From positions 1 through 64,000 of the IMG/VR virus record IMGVR_UViG_3300025646_000031: 64,000 bases of DNA; one strand, written 5' to 3'. The DNA comes from a virus. Position numbers and translations under genes: made by a program. How positions within the stretch are numbered: position 1 is the first letter of the stretch; every line of letters begins with the position of its first letter. The notes under the pieces were generated by a model. The model had not been told where the DNA came from, made no database searches, and saw only the letters and a list, made by a program, of their open reading frames with translations. Positions 18,501-26,464 of this stretch are shown one piece after another.

Positions 18501-21500
18501 TGTAGATTTCAGACCAAATGTAGGACAAGTTTTAGGTACTACAACATTCTCAACTGATACACCAGATGTATCTTCACCTGTTGACTTGAGTAATAGTACA
18601 AGTGGTTCAGTTTACTCACCATTCTCATATGTAAATGGTAGATCGTTCTTGTCATCAAGAACAGGCATCACAGCAACAGGTGCAAATGCAGTAGATACAC
18701 CAGTCAATCAATCAAGTGTTATTGGTGATATAGATTTTTATGTAAGTAGAATAGATAAAGTATATCTACACAAATCTGGTAAATTCCAAATTGCAACTGG
18801 AGACCCAGCACTTACACCAACAAAACCAAAATCAGTTGACGATTGTATAGAACTATTTGAAGTAACAATTCCTGCTTATACAAAAAATTTAAATGACATT
18901 AAAGTAAGATCAAAAGATCATAGACGATTCACAATGTCAGACATTGGCAAGATTAATAATCGTGTCACAAACCTAGAAAGAATTACATCATTATCTCTTT
19001 TAGAAAAAGATGTACAAGGTAAACAAATTTTAGATGCTGATGGTTTTGATAGATTCAAATCAGGTTTCTTAGTAGACAACTTTAGAGGTCATAAAGTTGG
19101 CGATGTATTTCATCCAGATTACAATTGTAGTATTGATGGCAAGAAAGGTCATTTAAGACCAAAATCATTCCAACAGTTCTTTGATATTTCTTTAGATAGT
19201 TCTACATCAAGTAACTACGCAAAAACAGGCGATCTAATTACATTGCCTTATACTGCATATTCTTGGATAAATCAAAACAAGGCATCTAGATCAATCAATG
19301 TAAACCCATATAATGTTTATGCATTTGTTGGTAATGTTAAACTAACTCCTGCTACAGATATATGGCAAGACACTGAAAGATTACCAGATGTAAGAATCAA
19401 TAGAGAAGGTACCTTTGACGCTATGAAAGCGAAAGGCGATATTGGTACAGTATGGAATGATTGGCAAACAACATGGATTGGTGAACCTACAGTTGTATCA
19501 ACCGAAACAGTATCACAAGAAAATGGATATTGGGAAGGCGACCCAACACAAGGTGGTCAATGGGTTGCAGGTTCAGAAACAAGAAGAGAAATTACTGAAA
19601 CGCCAGAGAATCAAACAAGAACTGGTATTGTAACTTCAGTAGTTGAAGACTTTGTAGAAACAAGAAACGATAGAGTAGTATCAGTTTCAATTATACCTTT
19701 CATGAGAGCAAGAACAATTGAAATTGATGCTAAAGGTTTAAAACCAAATACAAATCATTATTTCTTCTTTGATGGAATTAGAGTCGATGGATATGTAAGA
19801 CCATACAGCACAACTTACTCACAAGACAGTGGAACAACTGTTTCATCAGGTGTGAAAACAGATGGTAACGGTAGACTTCGTGCATACTTTGAATTGCCGA
19901 ATAGTACAACTCAAAGTTTCCCAACAGGTTCTAGAAAATTACAAATAACATCAAGTTACTATGATTTACCAGCACCTGCATCACACGGTAGTGCTATCTA
20001 TCAGGCACAAGGTCTATTACAATCTAACCAAACAGAGATTACTTCTACACGAAATGGTAGAGTTATTTTTGAAACAATATCAGATTCAAGACAAATTATT
20101 AGAACGGGTGAACAATTAAACCAATATGCTTGGGATACAAATGCACCTCCAGTAGATAACATACCACCAGATGATGGCGGCGCACCTGACCCTATTGTTG
20201 AAGATGAAATTGATAATCCACCACTAGCAGATGATCCAGATCCTAGAGAGACAGGTCGAAGAAGACAAACTCCACCAATTAGAAGAAATGATAACAGAGA
20301 AATAGATGGCGGTTACATGGATCCCCTTGCACAATCATTTATGGTTGATGCAGCTACAGGTGTTATGTTAACATCTATTGATGTTTATTTTAGAACAAAA
20401 TCAGATAGTTTACCTGTAACAGTTGAAATTAGAAACATGGTGAACGGTTATCCAGGTCAAATTATTCTACCGTTCTCTCAAACAACACTTACACCTTCTC
20501 AAGTCAATGTGACAGAAGATGGAGCAACTGCAACAACATTTACATTCGAATCACCTGTCTTCTTAGAAGAAGGTAAAGAATACTGTTTTGTAGTTCTGTC
20601 AAATTCAAATGATTATGAGGTATTCATTTCTAGAATGGGTGAAACCGATCTAGTAACTGGTCAGACAATTTCAGGTCAACCATATGCAGGTTCTTTATTT
20701 GTATCTCAGAATGCATCAACTTGGACTGCAGAACAAACAGACGATCTCAAATTTAATTTGAAGGCTGCTAAGTTTGATGTTTCAAAAACATCAAATATTG
20801 TTTTTGAAAATGATGCACTATCTTCAAGTAAGTTACAAGAAAACCCAATTCAAACATTTAGTGGTCAAACATATGTGAAAGTTTATAATTATTCACATGG
20901 CATGTACTCAACATCATCTAATGTTATATTAACACAAATAGAGGGTGATAAAGAAGGTGTGGTATTAAACATATCTCATTCTTCTTCAGGAACATTACCT
21001 GTTGCTGGCACATACTCTAGTCAGTCAACTACAGATACCGTTGGTTCTGGTACAGGTTGTACAGTAGAAGTTGTAATCAGTGGTACTGCTGGTAACGAAA
21101 TTATCAACAGTGTAAAAATAGAAAATGGTGGTTCAGATTATACAACATCTTCTTCATTAGAAATTACAAACTTGGGTGGTGAGACTAATACGATCACTAT
21201 AGATGTAGATACAGTTGGTGATACATTAGGTGGAATACCAGTTGATGCAATCAATGCTACATTTACTGCTATTGCAAATATTGGCATGGACTCATTTACA
21301 GTCACACCTGACCTCTCATCATATGACTTTGTATCAAGTTATTCTGCATCATCTTCAACAGTAGGTGGTGGTAGAGATGTTAGATCAACTAGAAACTATT
21401 ACTTTGATGTCATTCACACTATGATACCTAATATATTATTTGCAGATACAAGAATATTCTCATCAATATATGGTACATATATGGATACACCAGAGGGAAC

Positions 21501-22155
21501 AAACTTCGGTACAGTCTATAACAGACAATCAAGTTTAACAAAGATTACATTAAATGATAACTCATTCTTGGGAAGTCCTAGAATTGTTGCATCACCTATT
21601 AATGAAACTAATGAAATGTCTTCAGGCAAATCATTTAAAATTGATTTACAATTGAAATCATTCAACGCCAATGTTTCACCAATTATTGATGTTGCAACAA
21701 TAGGCTGTTTAGGTATTATGAACAGACTAAACAACATAGATTCATCTAGTGATGTACCAACAGGTACAACTTATGTTGCATCAACTGAACCTGATGGTGA
21801 TAACAATGCATTCGTTTACTGCACTAAGAAAGTAAACTTAAAAACACCTGCAACTGCTATTAGAATAACTGCAGATGTTTTCAGACCATCAGGAAATGAA
21901 ATTAAGTTGTTATACAAAATATTAAAGAATGATGATAACACACCTTGGGATGATATTGGTTGGAATTATTTCAACTCAGATGGTTCTGCAGATACTTCAA
22001 TACCTGCAGATGGTAAAAACTTTAAAGAATATGAATTTACTGCAGAAGACTTGGCAGAGTTCAGTGCATTTGCAGTTAAGATAGTAGGGCAAGGAAACAA
22101 TACAAGTAGAGTACCAGTGATATCTGCTTTAAGATGTATTGCACTTGCAACATAA
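15526..22155 (+). CDS. Giant DUF4815-type baseplate/fibre protein
   Basis: 2209 residues. The N-terminus 'VLYRAGRPLQARELTQTQ' with 'IERFGNHFFKEGSIIQG' is the DUF4815 signature, found in marine T4-like phages directly after gp8. The middle holds repeated Gly/Ser-rich beta units. A coiled 'IGKINNRVTNLERITSLSLL' segment lies near residue 1150, an acidic Pro-rich linker near 1540 ('NIPPDDGGAPDP'), then 'GGYMDPLAQSFMVDAATGV', seen in wedge/fibre adaptors. Position suggests it replaces the peripheral gp9-gp12 set and carries fibres. The ribosome site GAAGGA precedes the ATG. Confidence 0.7.
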   Translation: MQKTDLNITPYYDDFSEDKNFQKVLYRAGRPLQARELTQTQSILQNQIERFGNHFFKEGSIIQGAQTDVSMDYYYVKVSSANPNSNGDANVETYRTSSHLSFIKGKTSGVVAQIFASSAETSDDPLTLYVKYYSQGTDSSNSTAFTANEELQFVTLDSDGNATATSSNNEFTVLASTETPNGRASIANISEGVVFLRGFFCKVDAQQLILEKYSGRPSYRVGLKITEEIITSANDSSLLDNATGTNNENAAGADRLKLSLTLSKYLLTDTDDVNFVEFVRVNNGTIELSIQNPIYNEIENTLARRTFDANGDFVVRQFTHNFREHLDDTTNRGYYTSANGGDETKVIMQVSPGKAYVKGYEIEKIGTTPITLNKARTTVTLDNANTPIRLGNFLRVTNAHSLPEFGNESGTDAQSPFQYCKLWPSIISSPGAENSEDYIGFARVRDITLNQGTDTSNVYDDSSKWELSMFDIKMFTKISYSGHSGTAQAGDKITGSSSGATGILVYDNNSNAIYLHDVVGNFTTSDALSSEGVGDFSITSGQNTAVRDYNIDRVRSITQDPKETSRETFTADLVVDAEFSLAGTVTFTNASATVTGFGTRFAAQLREGDKIYNPGNSEYLIVSSVASDTSLTLTGNAGGGYQGKSTRFRTQLYNQDQTANIFAWPRDFVKSHTAESVTIRRQQVITVDGSGTFTLNTGSNGTFGSINTDNFTLAVIEQKSSGTPDYSNGDLLNIEDFTISGPTSSGTGQTLTVQGLTNDDGAIIKATFTVTVTDPVNRSKTLRQGRLLKVGSSRTAGGFYGTAYNDSEISLGVSDIHRIRAIYMGTTPLPPSATLNSISGTFTLYETVVGQTSGARATLIDYNGSSATSYWYYTNANKFVDGETIVGQTSSAFCTISGVSQGSQNIVSRYFFDDGQRDGFYDLGKLIRKPGNPAPNAPILIVFDYFTSTGSGDFYDINSYGSVDYDDIPVYSPNKVDLGGLEPDGTFELSDCVDFRPNVGQVLGTTTFSTDTPDVSSPVDLSNSTSGSVYSPFSYVNGRSFLSSRTGITATGANAVDTPVNQSSVIGDIDFYVSRIDKVYLHKSGKFQIATGDPALTPTKPKSVDDCIELFEVTIPAYTKNLNDIKVRSKDHRRFTMSDIGKINNRVTNLERITSLSLLEKDVQGKQILDADGFDRFKSGFLVDNFRGHKVGDVFHPDYNCSIDGKKGHLRPKSFQQFFDISLDSSTSSNYAKTGDLITLPYTAYSWINQNKASRSINVNPYNVYAFVGNVKLTPATDIWQDTERLPDVRINREGTFDAMKAKGDIGTVWNDWQTTWIGEPTVVSTETVSQENGYWEGDPTQGGQWVAGSETRREITETPENQTRTGIVTSVVEDFVETRNDRVVSVSIIPFMRARTIEIDAKGLKPNTNHYFFFDGIRVDGYVRPYSTTYSQDSGTTVSSGVKTDGNGRLRAYFELPNSTTQSFPTGSRKLQITSSYYDLPAPASHGSAIYQAQGLLQSNQTEITSTRNGRVIFETISDSRQIIRTGEQLNQYAWDTNAPPVDNIPPDDGGAPDPIVEDEIDNPPLADDPDPRETGRRRQTPPIRRNDNREIDGGYMDPLAQSFMVDAATGVMLTSIDVYFRTKSDSLPVTVEIRNMVNGYPGQIILPFSQTTLTPSQVNVTEDGATATTFTFESPVFLEEGKEYCFVVLSNSNDYEVFISRMGETDLVTGQTISGQPYAGSLFVSQNASTWTAEQTDDLKFNLKAAKFDVSKTSNIVFENDALSSSKLQENPIQTFSGQTYVKVYNYSHGMYSTSSNVILTQIEGDKEGVVLNISHSSSGTLPVAGTYSSQSTTDTVGSGTGCTVEVVISGTAGNEIINSVKIENGGSDYTTSSSLEITNLGGETNTITIDVDTVGDTLGGIPVDAINATFTAIANIGMDSFTVTPDLSSYDFVSSYSASSSTVGGGRDVRSTRNYYFDVIHTMIPNILFADTRIFSSIYGTYMDTPEGTNFGTVYNRQSSLTKITLNDNSFLGSPRIVASPINETNEMSSGKSFKIDLQLKSFNANVSPIIDVATIGCLGIMNRLNNIDSSSDVPTGTTYVASTEPDGDNNAFVYCTKKVNLKTPATAIRITADVFRPSGNEIKLLYKILKNDDNTPWDDIGWNYFNSDGSADTSIPADGKNFKEYEFTAEDLAEFSAFAVKIVGQGNNTSRVPVISALRCIALAT

Positions 22156-22156
22156 T

Positions 22157-22369
22157 ATGGATGATTATGCAAAAGTTGAAGGACATTCATCTCTAATTAG
22201 AGATAATAAATCAACTGCTGTTATCAATACAGATATAGAAGCATATTATCTGGCAAGAAAAAGAAAAGAGATGTTTAAGTCTCAAAGAAATGAAATAAAT
22301 ACACTAAAGGAAGAAGTTAACAATATCAAAAACATTCTTCTGCAACTAGTAGAGAAAATAAATGGCTAA
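22157..22369 (+). CDS. Small coiled-coil virion-associated protein
   Basis: 70 residues from the ATG at 22157, directly after the DUF4815 stop; an in-frame ATG at 22139 would lie inside that gene. 'YAKVEGHSSLIRDNKSTAVI' is a conserved N-terminus of small marine T4-like phage proteins. A charged helix then a heptad-like C-terminus ('EEVNNIKNILLQLVEKI') suggest a coiled coil. It overlaps the next gene by 8 nt. Role unknown; probably a connector or chaperone for the neighbouring fibres. Confidence 0.6.
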   Translation: MDDYAKVEGHSSLIRDNKSTAVINTDIEAYYLARKRKEMFKSQRNEINTLKEEVNNIKNILLQLVEKING

Positions 22370-23717
22370 GACAGTAGACAATTTTAGTACTATAGAAAAC
22401 TTTAGAACGAGGTATAATGAACTCGCCACCGATGTTGGTGATATTGCAGGTCTTAGAAGTTCAATTGGTGGTGCAACACTTGTAGATGCACTCAACACTT
22501 TAGAAGATAAATCATTTTTCTTTCAAGAATTTATTTTCAATGCAACTGCATCTCAAACCACATTTAGTGGTAATGATGAATTTGACAATGAACTAAGATT
22601 CAAAAGAAATAGAATTCAAGTTTTCAAAAACGGTAATCATCTATTAGAAGATGATGATTACATTATCGGAGGCCCATCAGGAAGTTTCCACACTTCTATT
22701 ATTCTAAACTCAGGTGCATCTCTAAATGATAAAATTGTCATCTATGCATATACTGGTTCCTTTGAAGGAACAGCTGCATCTTCTAATATTGTAGGATATT
22801 TTTCAGAGTCAACACTAAACACTATTTACAATACTAACGATAATGGTATTATTCTAAATGGTGATAACTCTACACCTACAACACAACTACAATCAGGTTA
22901 TACAATTCAACTTGCAGGTAAGTCATATGCAGAAGATGATATTACGCTTGCAAGTGGTAAGACATTAAATGCACCTATTATTACAGATGGTACTGCACAA
23001 ATCACAGGTGGAGTCGGAACTTCATTCTCAAGTATTACTTCAACAAATTTTGTAGGTAATCTAACAGGTAATATTACCTCAACAGGAACATCAACATTTT
23101 CAAATATAGATGTCAACGGTGGTGCAATAGACGGTGCTGTTATTGGTGCAAACTCAGCAGCTGCAATCACTGGTACAACAATTACCGCAAGTACTAACTT
23201 CTCAGGAAATCTAACAGGTAATGTCACTGGTAATGTGACAGGAACAGTTTCAAGTTTATCTAACCACGATACAGATGATGTAGCAGAAGGATCAACTAAC
23301 CAATACTTCACAAACGCAAGAGCAGACGCTAGAATCGCAGCTGCTAGTATAGAAGATTTGTCAGATGTACACACATTAGGAACACCAACTGCTGGTCAGA
23401 TACTTGCATGGAATGCTTCAAATAATAGATTTGAAATAGCAGACAATGCAACAGTTTCAGGAAGTATTACAGAAACAACAAATAAATACTTTACAGATGC
23501 CAGAGTAAATGATGTAATATCTGCTGGTTCAGGTCTTGCTAAATCTTATAATGCAGGCACTAGTGATCCTTTAGATGGTGTCGCAACATTATCTGTAAAT
23601 ACATCAAACGGTATCAAAATAGACGGTGATGATGTAGAGTTAGATTACGAAACAACTAGTACTACACCTACAAGTGTAGGATCAACAGCTACAGGTCATC
23701 TGTGGTTTGTGATATAA
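22362..23717 (+). CDS. Modular tail-fibre-like protein
   Basis: 451 residues. The N-terminus 'TVDNFSTIENFRTRYNELA' is an attachment-like helix. A strand domain follows ('RIQVFKNGNHLLEDDDY'), then a beta-helix-like run of 'NFSGNLTGNVTGNVTG' turns (about 225-305). The motifs 'DVAEGSTNQYFTNARADARI' and 'ETTNKYFTDARVNDVI' are common in trimeric phage fibres. The C-terminus is 'GSTATGHLWFVI', similar to 'GAVGDLWIYYS' of the fibre at 31741. It is followed by the first repeat-protein gene. Confidence 0.7.
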   Translation: MAKTVDNFSTIENFRTRYNELATDVGDIAGLRSSIGGATLVDALNTLEDKSFFFQEFIFNATASQTTFSGNDEFDNELRFKRNRIQVFKNGNHLLEDDDYIIGGPSGSFHTSIILNSGASLNDKIVIYAYTGSFEGTAASSNIVGYFSESTLNTIYNTNDNGIILNGDNSTPTTQLQSGYTIQLAGKSYAEDDITLASGKTLNAPIITDGTAQITGGVGTSFSSITSTNFVGNLTGNITSTGTSTFSNIDVNGGAIDGAVIGANSAAAITGTTITASTNFSGNLTGNVTGNVTGTVSSLSNHDTDDVAEGSTNQYFTNARADARIAAASIEDLSDVHTLGTPTAGQILAWNASNNRFEIADNATVSGSITETTNKYFTDARVNDVISAGSGLAKSYNAGTSDPLDGVATLSVNTSNGIKIDGDDVELDYETTSTTPTSVGSTATGHLWFVI

Positions 23718-23733
23718 TGAAAAATGGTGAATA

Positions 23734-24846
23734 ATGGCAGACGAAATTTATATAAACACAGGAAGTACATTTCAACAACCGTATAACGCTAGAACACCTG
23801 CAAACGCCCAACAACCTTATATTGCTAATGCACAGCAACCTTATCCATACATTGCGAATGCACAACAACCTTATATAGCAAACGCACAGCAACCGTATCC
23901 ATATATTGCGAATGCACAACAGCCATACATTGCTAATGCACAGCAACCATATCCTTATATTGCCAATGCACAACAACCTTATATAGCAAATGCACGGCAA
24001 CCATATCCTTATATTGCCAATGCACAACAACCATATATAGCAAATGCAAGAAACCCATTTACATATGCTAGACAGGCACAGACACCATATCCTTACATAG
24101 TAAACGCTAGATCACCGTTTACTTATCAGGTGCCATTTATAACTCAGCAACCATACACTTTTAATGCTAGAACGCCGTTTACTTATCAGGCACAAGGTCG
24201 TGTACCTGCAAGTGCCCAACAACCATATACCTTTAGTGCCAGAAGACCTGCAGTAGGTAGAATACCTTACATATATGCAGGTGATACAAGTTATATTGGT
24301 TCGAGTGGTTTAATTATAGATGATTGGGCTGAAACTAGTTCTGGTGGTGTTACCTCAGTTGCTGGTGTAATAATTTATGCTTACTACAGTAGTGCTAGTG
24401 AAATTCAACTAAAAGCACACATTTACTCTGCTGAGGATACTAGTTGGTACAACACTTCAAATGTGCTTCAGGATCCCACTGCAGGAAAAGATTTACCACC
24501 AAACAATTTATTATACAAAATAGAAGATGTTGAAAGTGGTTATACTGTTAGATACTCTATAACTGGTGGTACAACTACAACAGGAGATGATTATGCTACG
24601 GTGACTGGTTATAGTAGTTCTCCTGCAAATGCTAGTATGAGCCCGATTGTAGGTTCAATTTCAACAACTACTATACGAGGTGTCTTATTTAGGCATGTTG
24701 TAACTGTTAGTGACGGTGAATCTGCAAGTGGTGATACTTTGTTTGATAATGTTTCATTTATATTTGAAAAATCTGGTTCAACAACCTTTACAAAAACCTT
24801 TGATATCTTCTGTAATGCAAGTGCAGATTCTTATGGAGGGCAATAA
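23734..24846 (+). CDS. Tyr/Pro/Gln repeat protein A with C-terminal beta domain
   Basis: 370 residues. It begins 'MADEIYINTGSTFQQPY'. Residues 23-106 are near-perfect tandem units alternating 8 residues (ANAQQPYI) and 10 residues (ANAQQPYPYI), an 18-residue period. Residues 107-180 continue with degenerate units such as 'NARSPFTYQVPF' and 'NARTPFTYQAQG'. Residues about 185-370 are a Gly/Ser/Thr-rich, probably beta-sandwich domain. The repeat has no Asp, Glu or Lys and is rich in aromatic and amide side chains. It belongs to a four-gene family here (23734, 25103, 33243, 34508). I know no function; a surface adhesin or fibre is my inference. Confidence 0.6.
   Translation: MADEIYINTGSTFQQPYNARTPANAQQPYIANAQQPYPYIANAQQPYIANAQQPYPYIANAQQPYIANAQQPYPYIANAQQPYIANARQPYPYIANAQQPYIANARNPFTYARQAQTPYPYIVNARSPFTYQVPFITQQPYTFNARTPFTYQAQGRVPASAQQPYTFSARRPAVGRIPYIYAGDTSYIGSSGLIIDDWAETSSGGVTSVAGVIIYAYYSSASEIQLKAHIYSAEDTSWYNTSNVLQDPTAGKDLPPNNLLYKIEDVESGYTVRYSITGGTTTTGDDYATVTGYSSSPANASMSPIVGSISTTTIRGVLFRHVVTVSDGESASGDTLFDNVSFIFEKSGSTTFTKTFDIFCNASADSYGGQ
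23800..24051 (+). repeat. 54-bp in-frame tandem repeat
   Basis: About four and a half copies of a 54-bp unit coding the alternating 8+10-residue repeat. Copies differ mostly at synonymous third positions, which points to selection on the protein rather than very recent slippage. Confidence 0.85.
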
Positions 24847-24848
24847 TA

Positions 24849-25100
24849 ATGGCAGTAACATTTACTATTGATAATGTAGAATTGATAAGTACAACACATA
24901 CTACAAGAAATGAAGAAGATGTTGTAATAAACACTTTTGAAAAGAATAAAACCTTTGCAACAGTAACCTTTACAGATGGTACTAATTCTGTCACTAGACA
25001 ATATAGTGTGAGAAACACAGAATATGCAAATTCTGATAATTTTAATAGTAGATTACAAAATGTCGCAAACTTTTTAGAAACAGAGGTATGGAGTAGTTAA
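24849..25100 (+). CDS. Small unknown protein between repeat genes
   Basis: 83 residues, starting 2 nt after the previous stop with GAGG upstream. 'VTFTIDNVELISTTHTTRNE' and 'TFATVTFTDGTNSVTRQYSV' look like two beta hairpins, with a C-terminal helix 'FNSRLQNVANFLETEVWSS'. I do not recognise it. It sits between repeat proteins A and B with only 2 nt on each side, so it is co-translated with them and may be a partner or chaperone. Confidence 0.55.
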   Translation: MAVTFTIDNVELISTTHTTRNEEDVVINTFEKNKTFATVTFTDGTNSVTRQYSVRNTEYANSDNFNSRLQNVANFLETEVWSS

Positions 25101-25102
25101 AG

Positions 25103-25600
25103 ATGCCTGTAGGTCAACAACCATATATCTATCAACAACCTTACATTGCTTCAGGTAGCACTCCTATTATCGTTCAACAACCATATCCTTATATTGCAGA
25201 AGCTAGACAACCCTATATTGCTCAAGGTAGAACACCGACACCTGCTAGATATCCAGCTGATGCTCAACAACCTTTTACTTTTCAGGCACAAGGTCAGACA
25301 CCTTATCCGTATATTGCAGCTGCACAGCAACCATTTACCTATCAGGCTAGATCACCGTTTACATATGCTAGACAAGGTCAAACACCGTTCACATATCAGA
25401 ACAGGCAACCGTTCACATATGCAACACAAGGCAGAACGCCATTTACCTATCAGAACAGAACTCCGTTCACATATGAAACACAAGGTAGAACACCATTTAC
25501 CTATTCGAATAGAACGCCGTTTACTTATGCTAGACAAGGTCAAACACCGTTCACATATCAGAACAGGCAACCGTTCACATATCAAAATCCTTACATTGCA
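25103..25600 (+). repeat. In-frame PFTY/QPY repeat array
   Basis: Tandem units of 24 and 30 bp alternating over most of the gene, giving a 54-bp super-period. Near-identical stretches such as 'ccgttcacatatcagaacag' recur at several positions. Confidence 0.8.
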
Positions 25601-25747
25601 ACAAGACCTATAGGTCCACTTGCAAAAGTTAAAGGCGTGTATGTAAACCAAGGTGGGTCTGTAGTACAAGTTGATGAAATCTATGTAAACAATTCTGGTA
25701 CATTAGAAAAAATTCATCAACATCCATCTCAACCGTTTGACACCTAA
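25103..25747 (+). CDS. Tyr/Pro/Gln repeat protein B
   Basis: 214 residues. Residues 1-80 mix 'QQPYI' and 'QQPFTFQAQGQTPYPYI' units. Residues about 80-160 alternate an 8-residue unit (xTPFTYQN) and a 10-residue unit (RTPFTYxTQG), the same 18-residue period as protein A but with Phe-Thr-Tyr cores. The C-terminus has two beta hairpins, 'VKGVYVNQGGSVVQVDEIYV' and 'NNSGTLEKI', related to the N-termini of repeat proteins A and C. No signal peptide or membrane segment. Function unknown; a virion surface protein is inferred from its location in the fibre cassette. Confidence 0.6.
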   Translation: MPVGQQPYIYQQPYIASGSTPIIVQQPYPYIAEARQPYIAQGRTPTPARYPADAQQPFTFQAQGQTPYPYIAAAQQPFTYQARSPFTYARQGQTPFTYQNRQPFTYATQGRTPFTYQNRTPFTYETQGRTPFTYSNRTPFTYARQGQTPFTYQNRQPFTYQNPYIATRPIGPLAKVKGVYVNQGGSVVQVDEIYVNNSGTLEKIHQHPSQPFDT

Positions 25748-25752
25748 AATTG

Positions 25753-25760
25753 CATAAATA
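25753..25760 (+). promoter_or_regulatory. Late promoter variant, leaderless configuration
   Basis: CATAAATA, one mismatch from the T4 late box, followed by GTTAT and the ATG at 25766: a 5 nt gap. Confidence 0.5.
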
Positions 25761-25765
25761 GTTAT

Positions 25766-26098
25766 ATGGCTATCATTGCAAACCTATACATAGATCAAGG
25801 AACAGACTTCAGTATAACAGTTGATGTAACTGATAGTGCAGGTGATATTTTAGAACTAAGTGATTACACAGCAGCTGCACAAATTAGAAAAACTTATAGT
25901 TCATCATCTGTCAGTGCGACCTTTGCTACTTCAATTGCAGAGTTAGCAGGTCAAGTAACTATTTCTTTGACTGATACACAAACAGCTGCACTTGAAGCAG
26001 GTAGATATGTGTACGATCTAAATATAACAAGTTCTGCAGGTTTAGTCACAAGAGTGATTGAAGGACAGGCAATCGTAACGCCTGGCGTAACAAGGTAA
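25766..26098 (+). CDS. Conserved Ig-like tail/baseplate accessory protein
   Basis: 110 residues. 'NLYIDQGTDFSITVDVTDS', 'YTAAAQIRKTYSSSSVSATF' and 'QTAALEAGRYVYDLNITSS' ending 'GQAIVTPGVTR' form the pattern of a small beta-sandwich protein common in marine phage tail clusters, resembling the N-terminal domain of upper-baseplate proteins such as BppU. It probably adapts fibres to the baseplate. It has no Shine-Dalgarno and a late-type box 5 nt before its ATG. Confidence 0.6.
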   Translation: MAIIANLYIDQGTDFSITVDVTDSAGDILELSDYTAAAQIRKTYSSSSVSATFATSIAELAGQVTISLTDTQTAALEAGRYVYDLNITSSAGLVTRVIEGQAIVTPGVTR

Positions 26099-26102
26099 TA
26101 AT

Positions 26103-26318
26103 ATGTCAAATATCAAAGCAAGAGTTTTACAAACAAACACAATTCGTGCAAAGCAAGTAGCGATTGGTAACTCATCAACCAATGTAAACTTGTCTGCAAA
26201 ATCTATCAATGAACTTGCAGATGTTAATGTTACTGAAACAGATGATGGACTTCTTTCTTATGATGCAGCTACCGACAAGTGGGTTACAAAAACCAATATA
26301 GACGGCGGAACATTTTAG
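26103..26318 (+). CDS. Short fibre-module protein ending in IDGGTF
   Basis: 71 residues, 4 nt after the previous stop. 'KARVLQTNTIRAKQVAIGN' is followed by 'SINELADVNVTETDDGLLSY', a fibre motif (compare 'IEDLSDVHTLGTPTAGQILA' in the 22362 fibre), and the end 'TNIDGGTF'. The same C-terminal octet pattern ends the fibre at 26465 and the short protein at 31508. It looks like a free-standing piece of a larger fibre, perhaps a trimer tip or docking unit. Confidence 0.5.
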   Translation: MSNIKARVLQTNTIRAKQVAIGNSSTNVNLSAKSINELADVNVTETDDGLLSYDAATDKWVTKTNIDGGTF

Positions 26319-26321
26319 TTT

Positions 26322-26329
26322 TATAAATA
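26322..26329 (+). promoter_or_regulatory. T4-type late promoter with a long leader
   Basis: Exact TATAAATA beginning 3 nt after the stop at 26318 and about 135 nt before the fibre ATG at 26465, the longest leader in the window. Confidence 0.65.
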
Positions 26330-26464
26330 CTCATAACAATCAAGGTGTCATTCAGTGAGACACGACCCACATAGTGAGTGGACTGATATATAATGTATTC
26401 TTCTAGGGATAGTGAACTAGAAATAAGCTTATTAAAAAATAAATTCATTTTTTAGGAGAAAAAA
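26330..26464 (+). promoter_or_regulatory. Structured 5' leader of the 26465 fibre gene
   Basis: Contains two inverted repeats: GTGTC/GACAC (26345-26349 with 26359-26363) and TTCTAG/CTAGAA (26401-26406 with 26417-26422). A 20-codon reading frame (26393-26455) ends with a TAG that overlaps the AGGAG ribosome site of the fibre. No larger gene is present in this gap. A post-transcriptional control role is inference. Confidence 0.45.

Noticed and set aside
23689-24030. Minus-strand Cys/Ile-rich reading frame opposite the repeats
   Set aside because: It is the mirror of the 54-bp coding repeat; no ribosome site or promoter, and its periodicity is fully explained by the plus-strand protein.
23800-24051. 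CRISPR-like regular repeats
   Set aside because: Units are contiguous without unique spacers, are in frame, and vary at synonymous positions, so they are protein-coding tandem repeats.
25146-25613. Overlapping plus-strand and minus-strand His/Arg/Leu-rich frames in repeat gene B
   Set aside because: Out-of-frame shadows of the PFTY repeat; low-complexity, no start signals.
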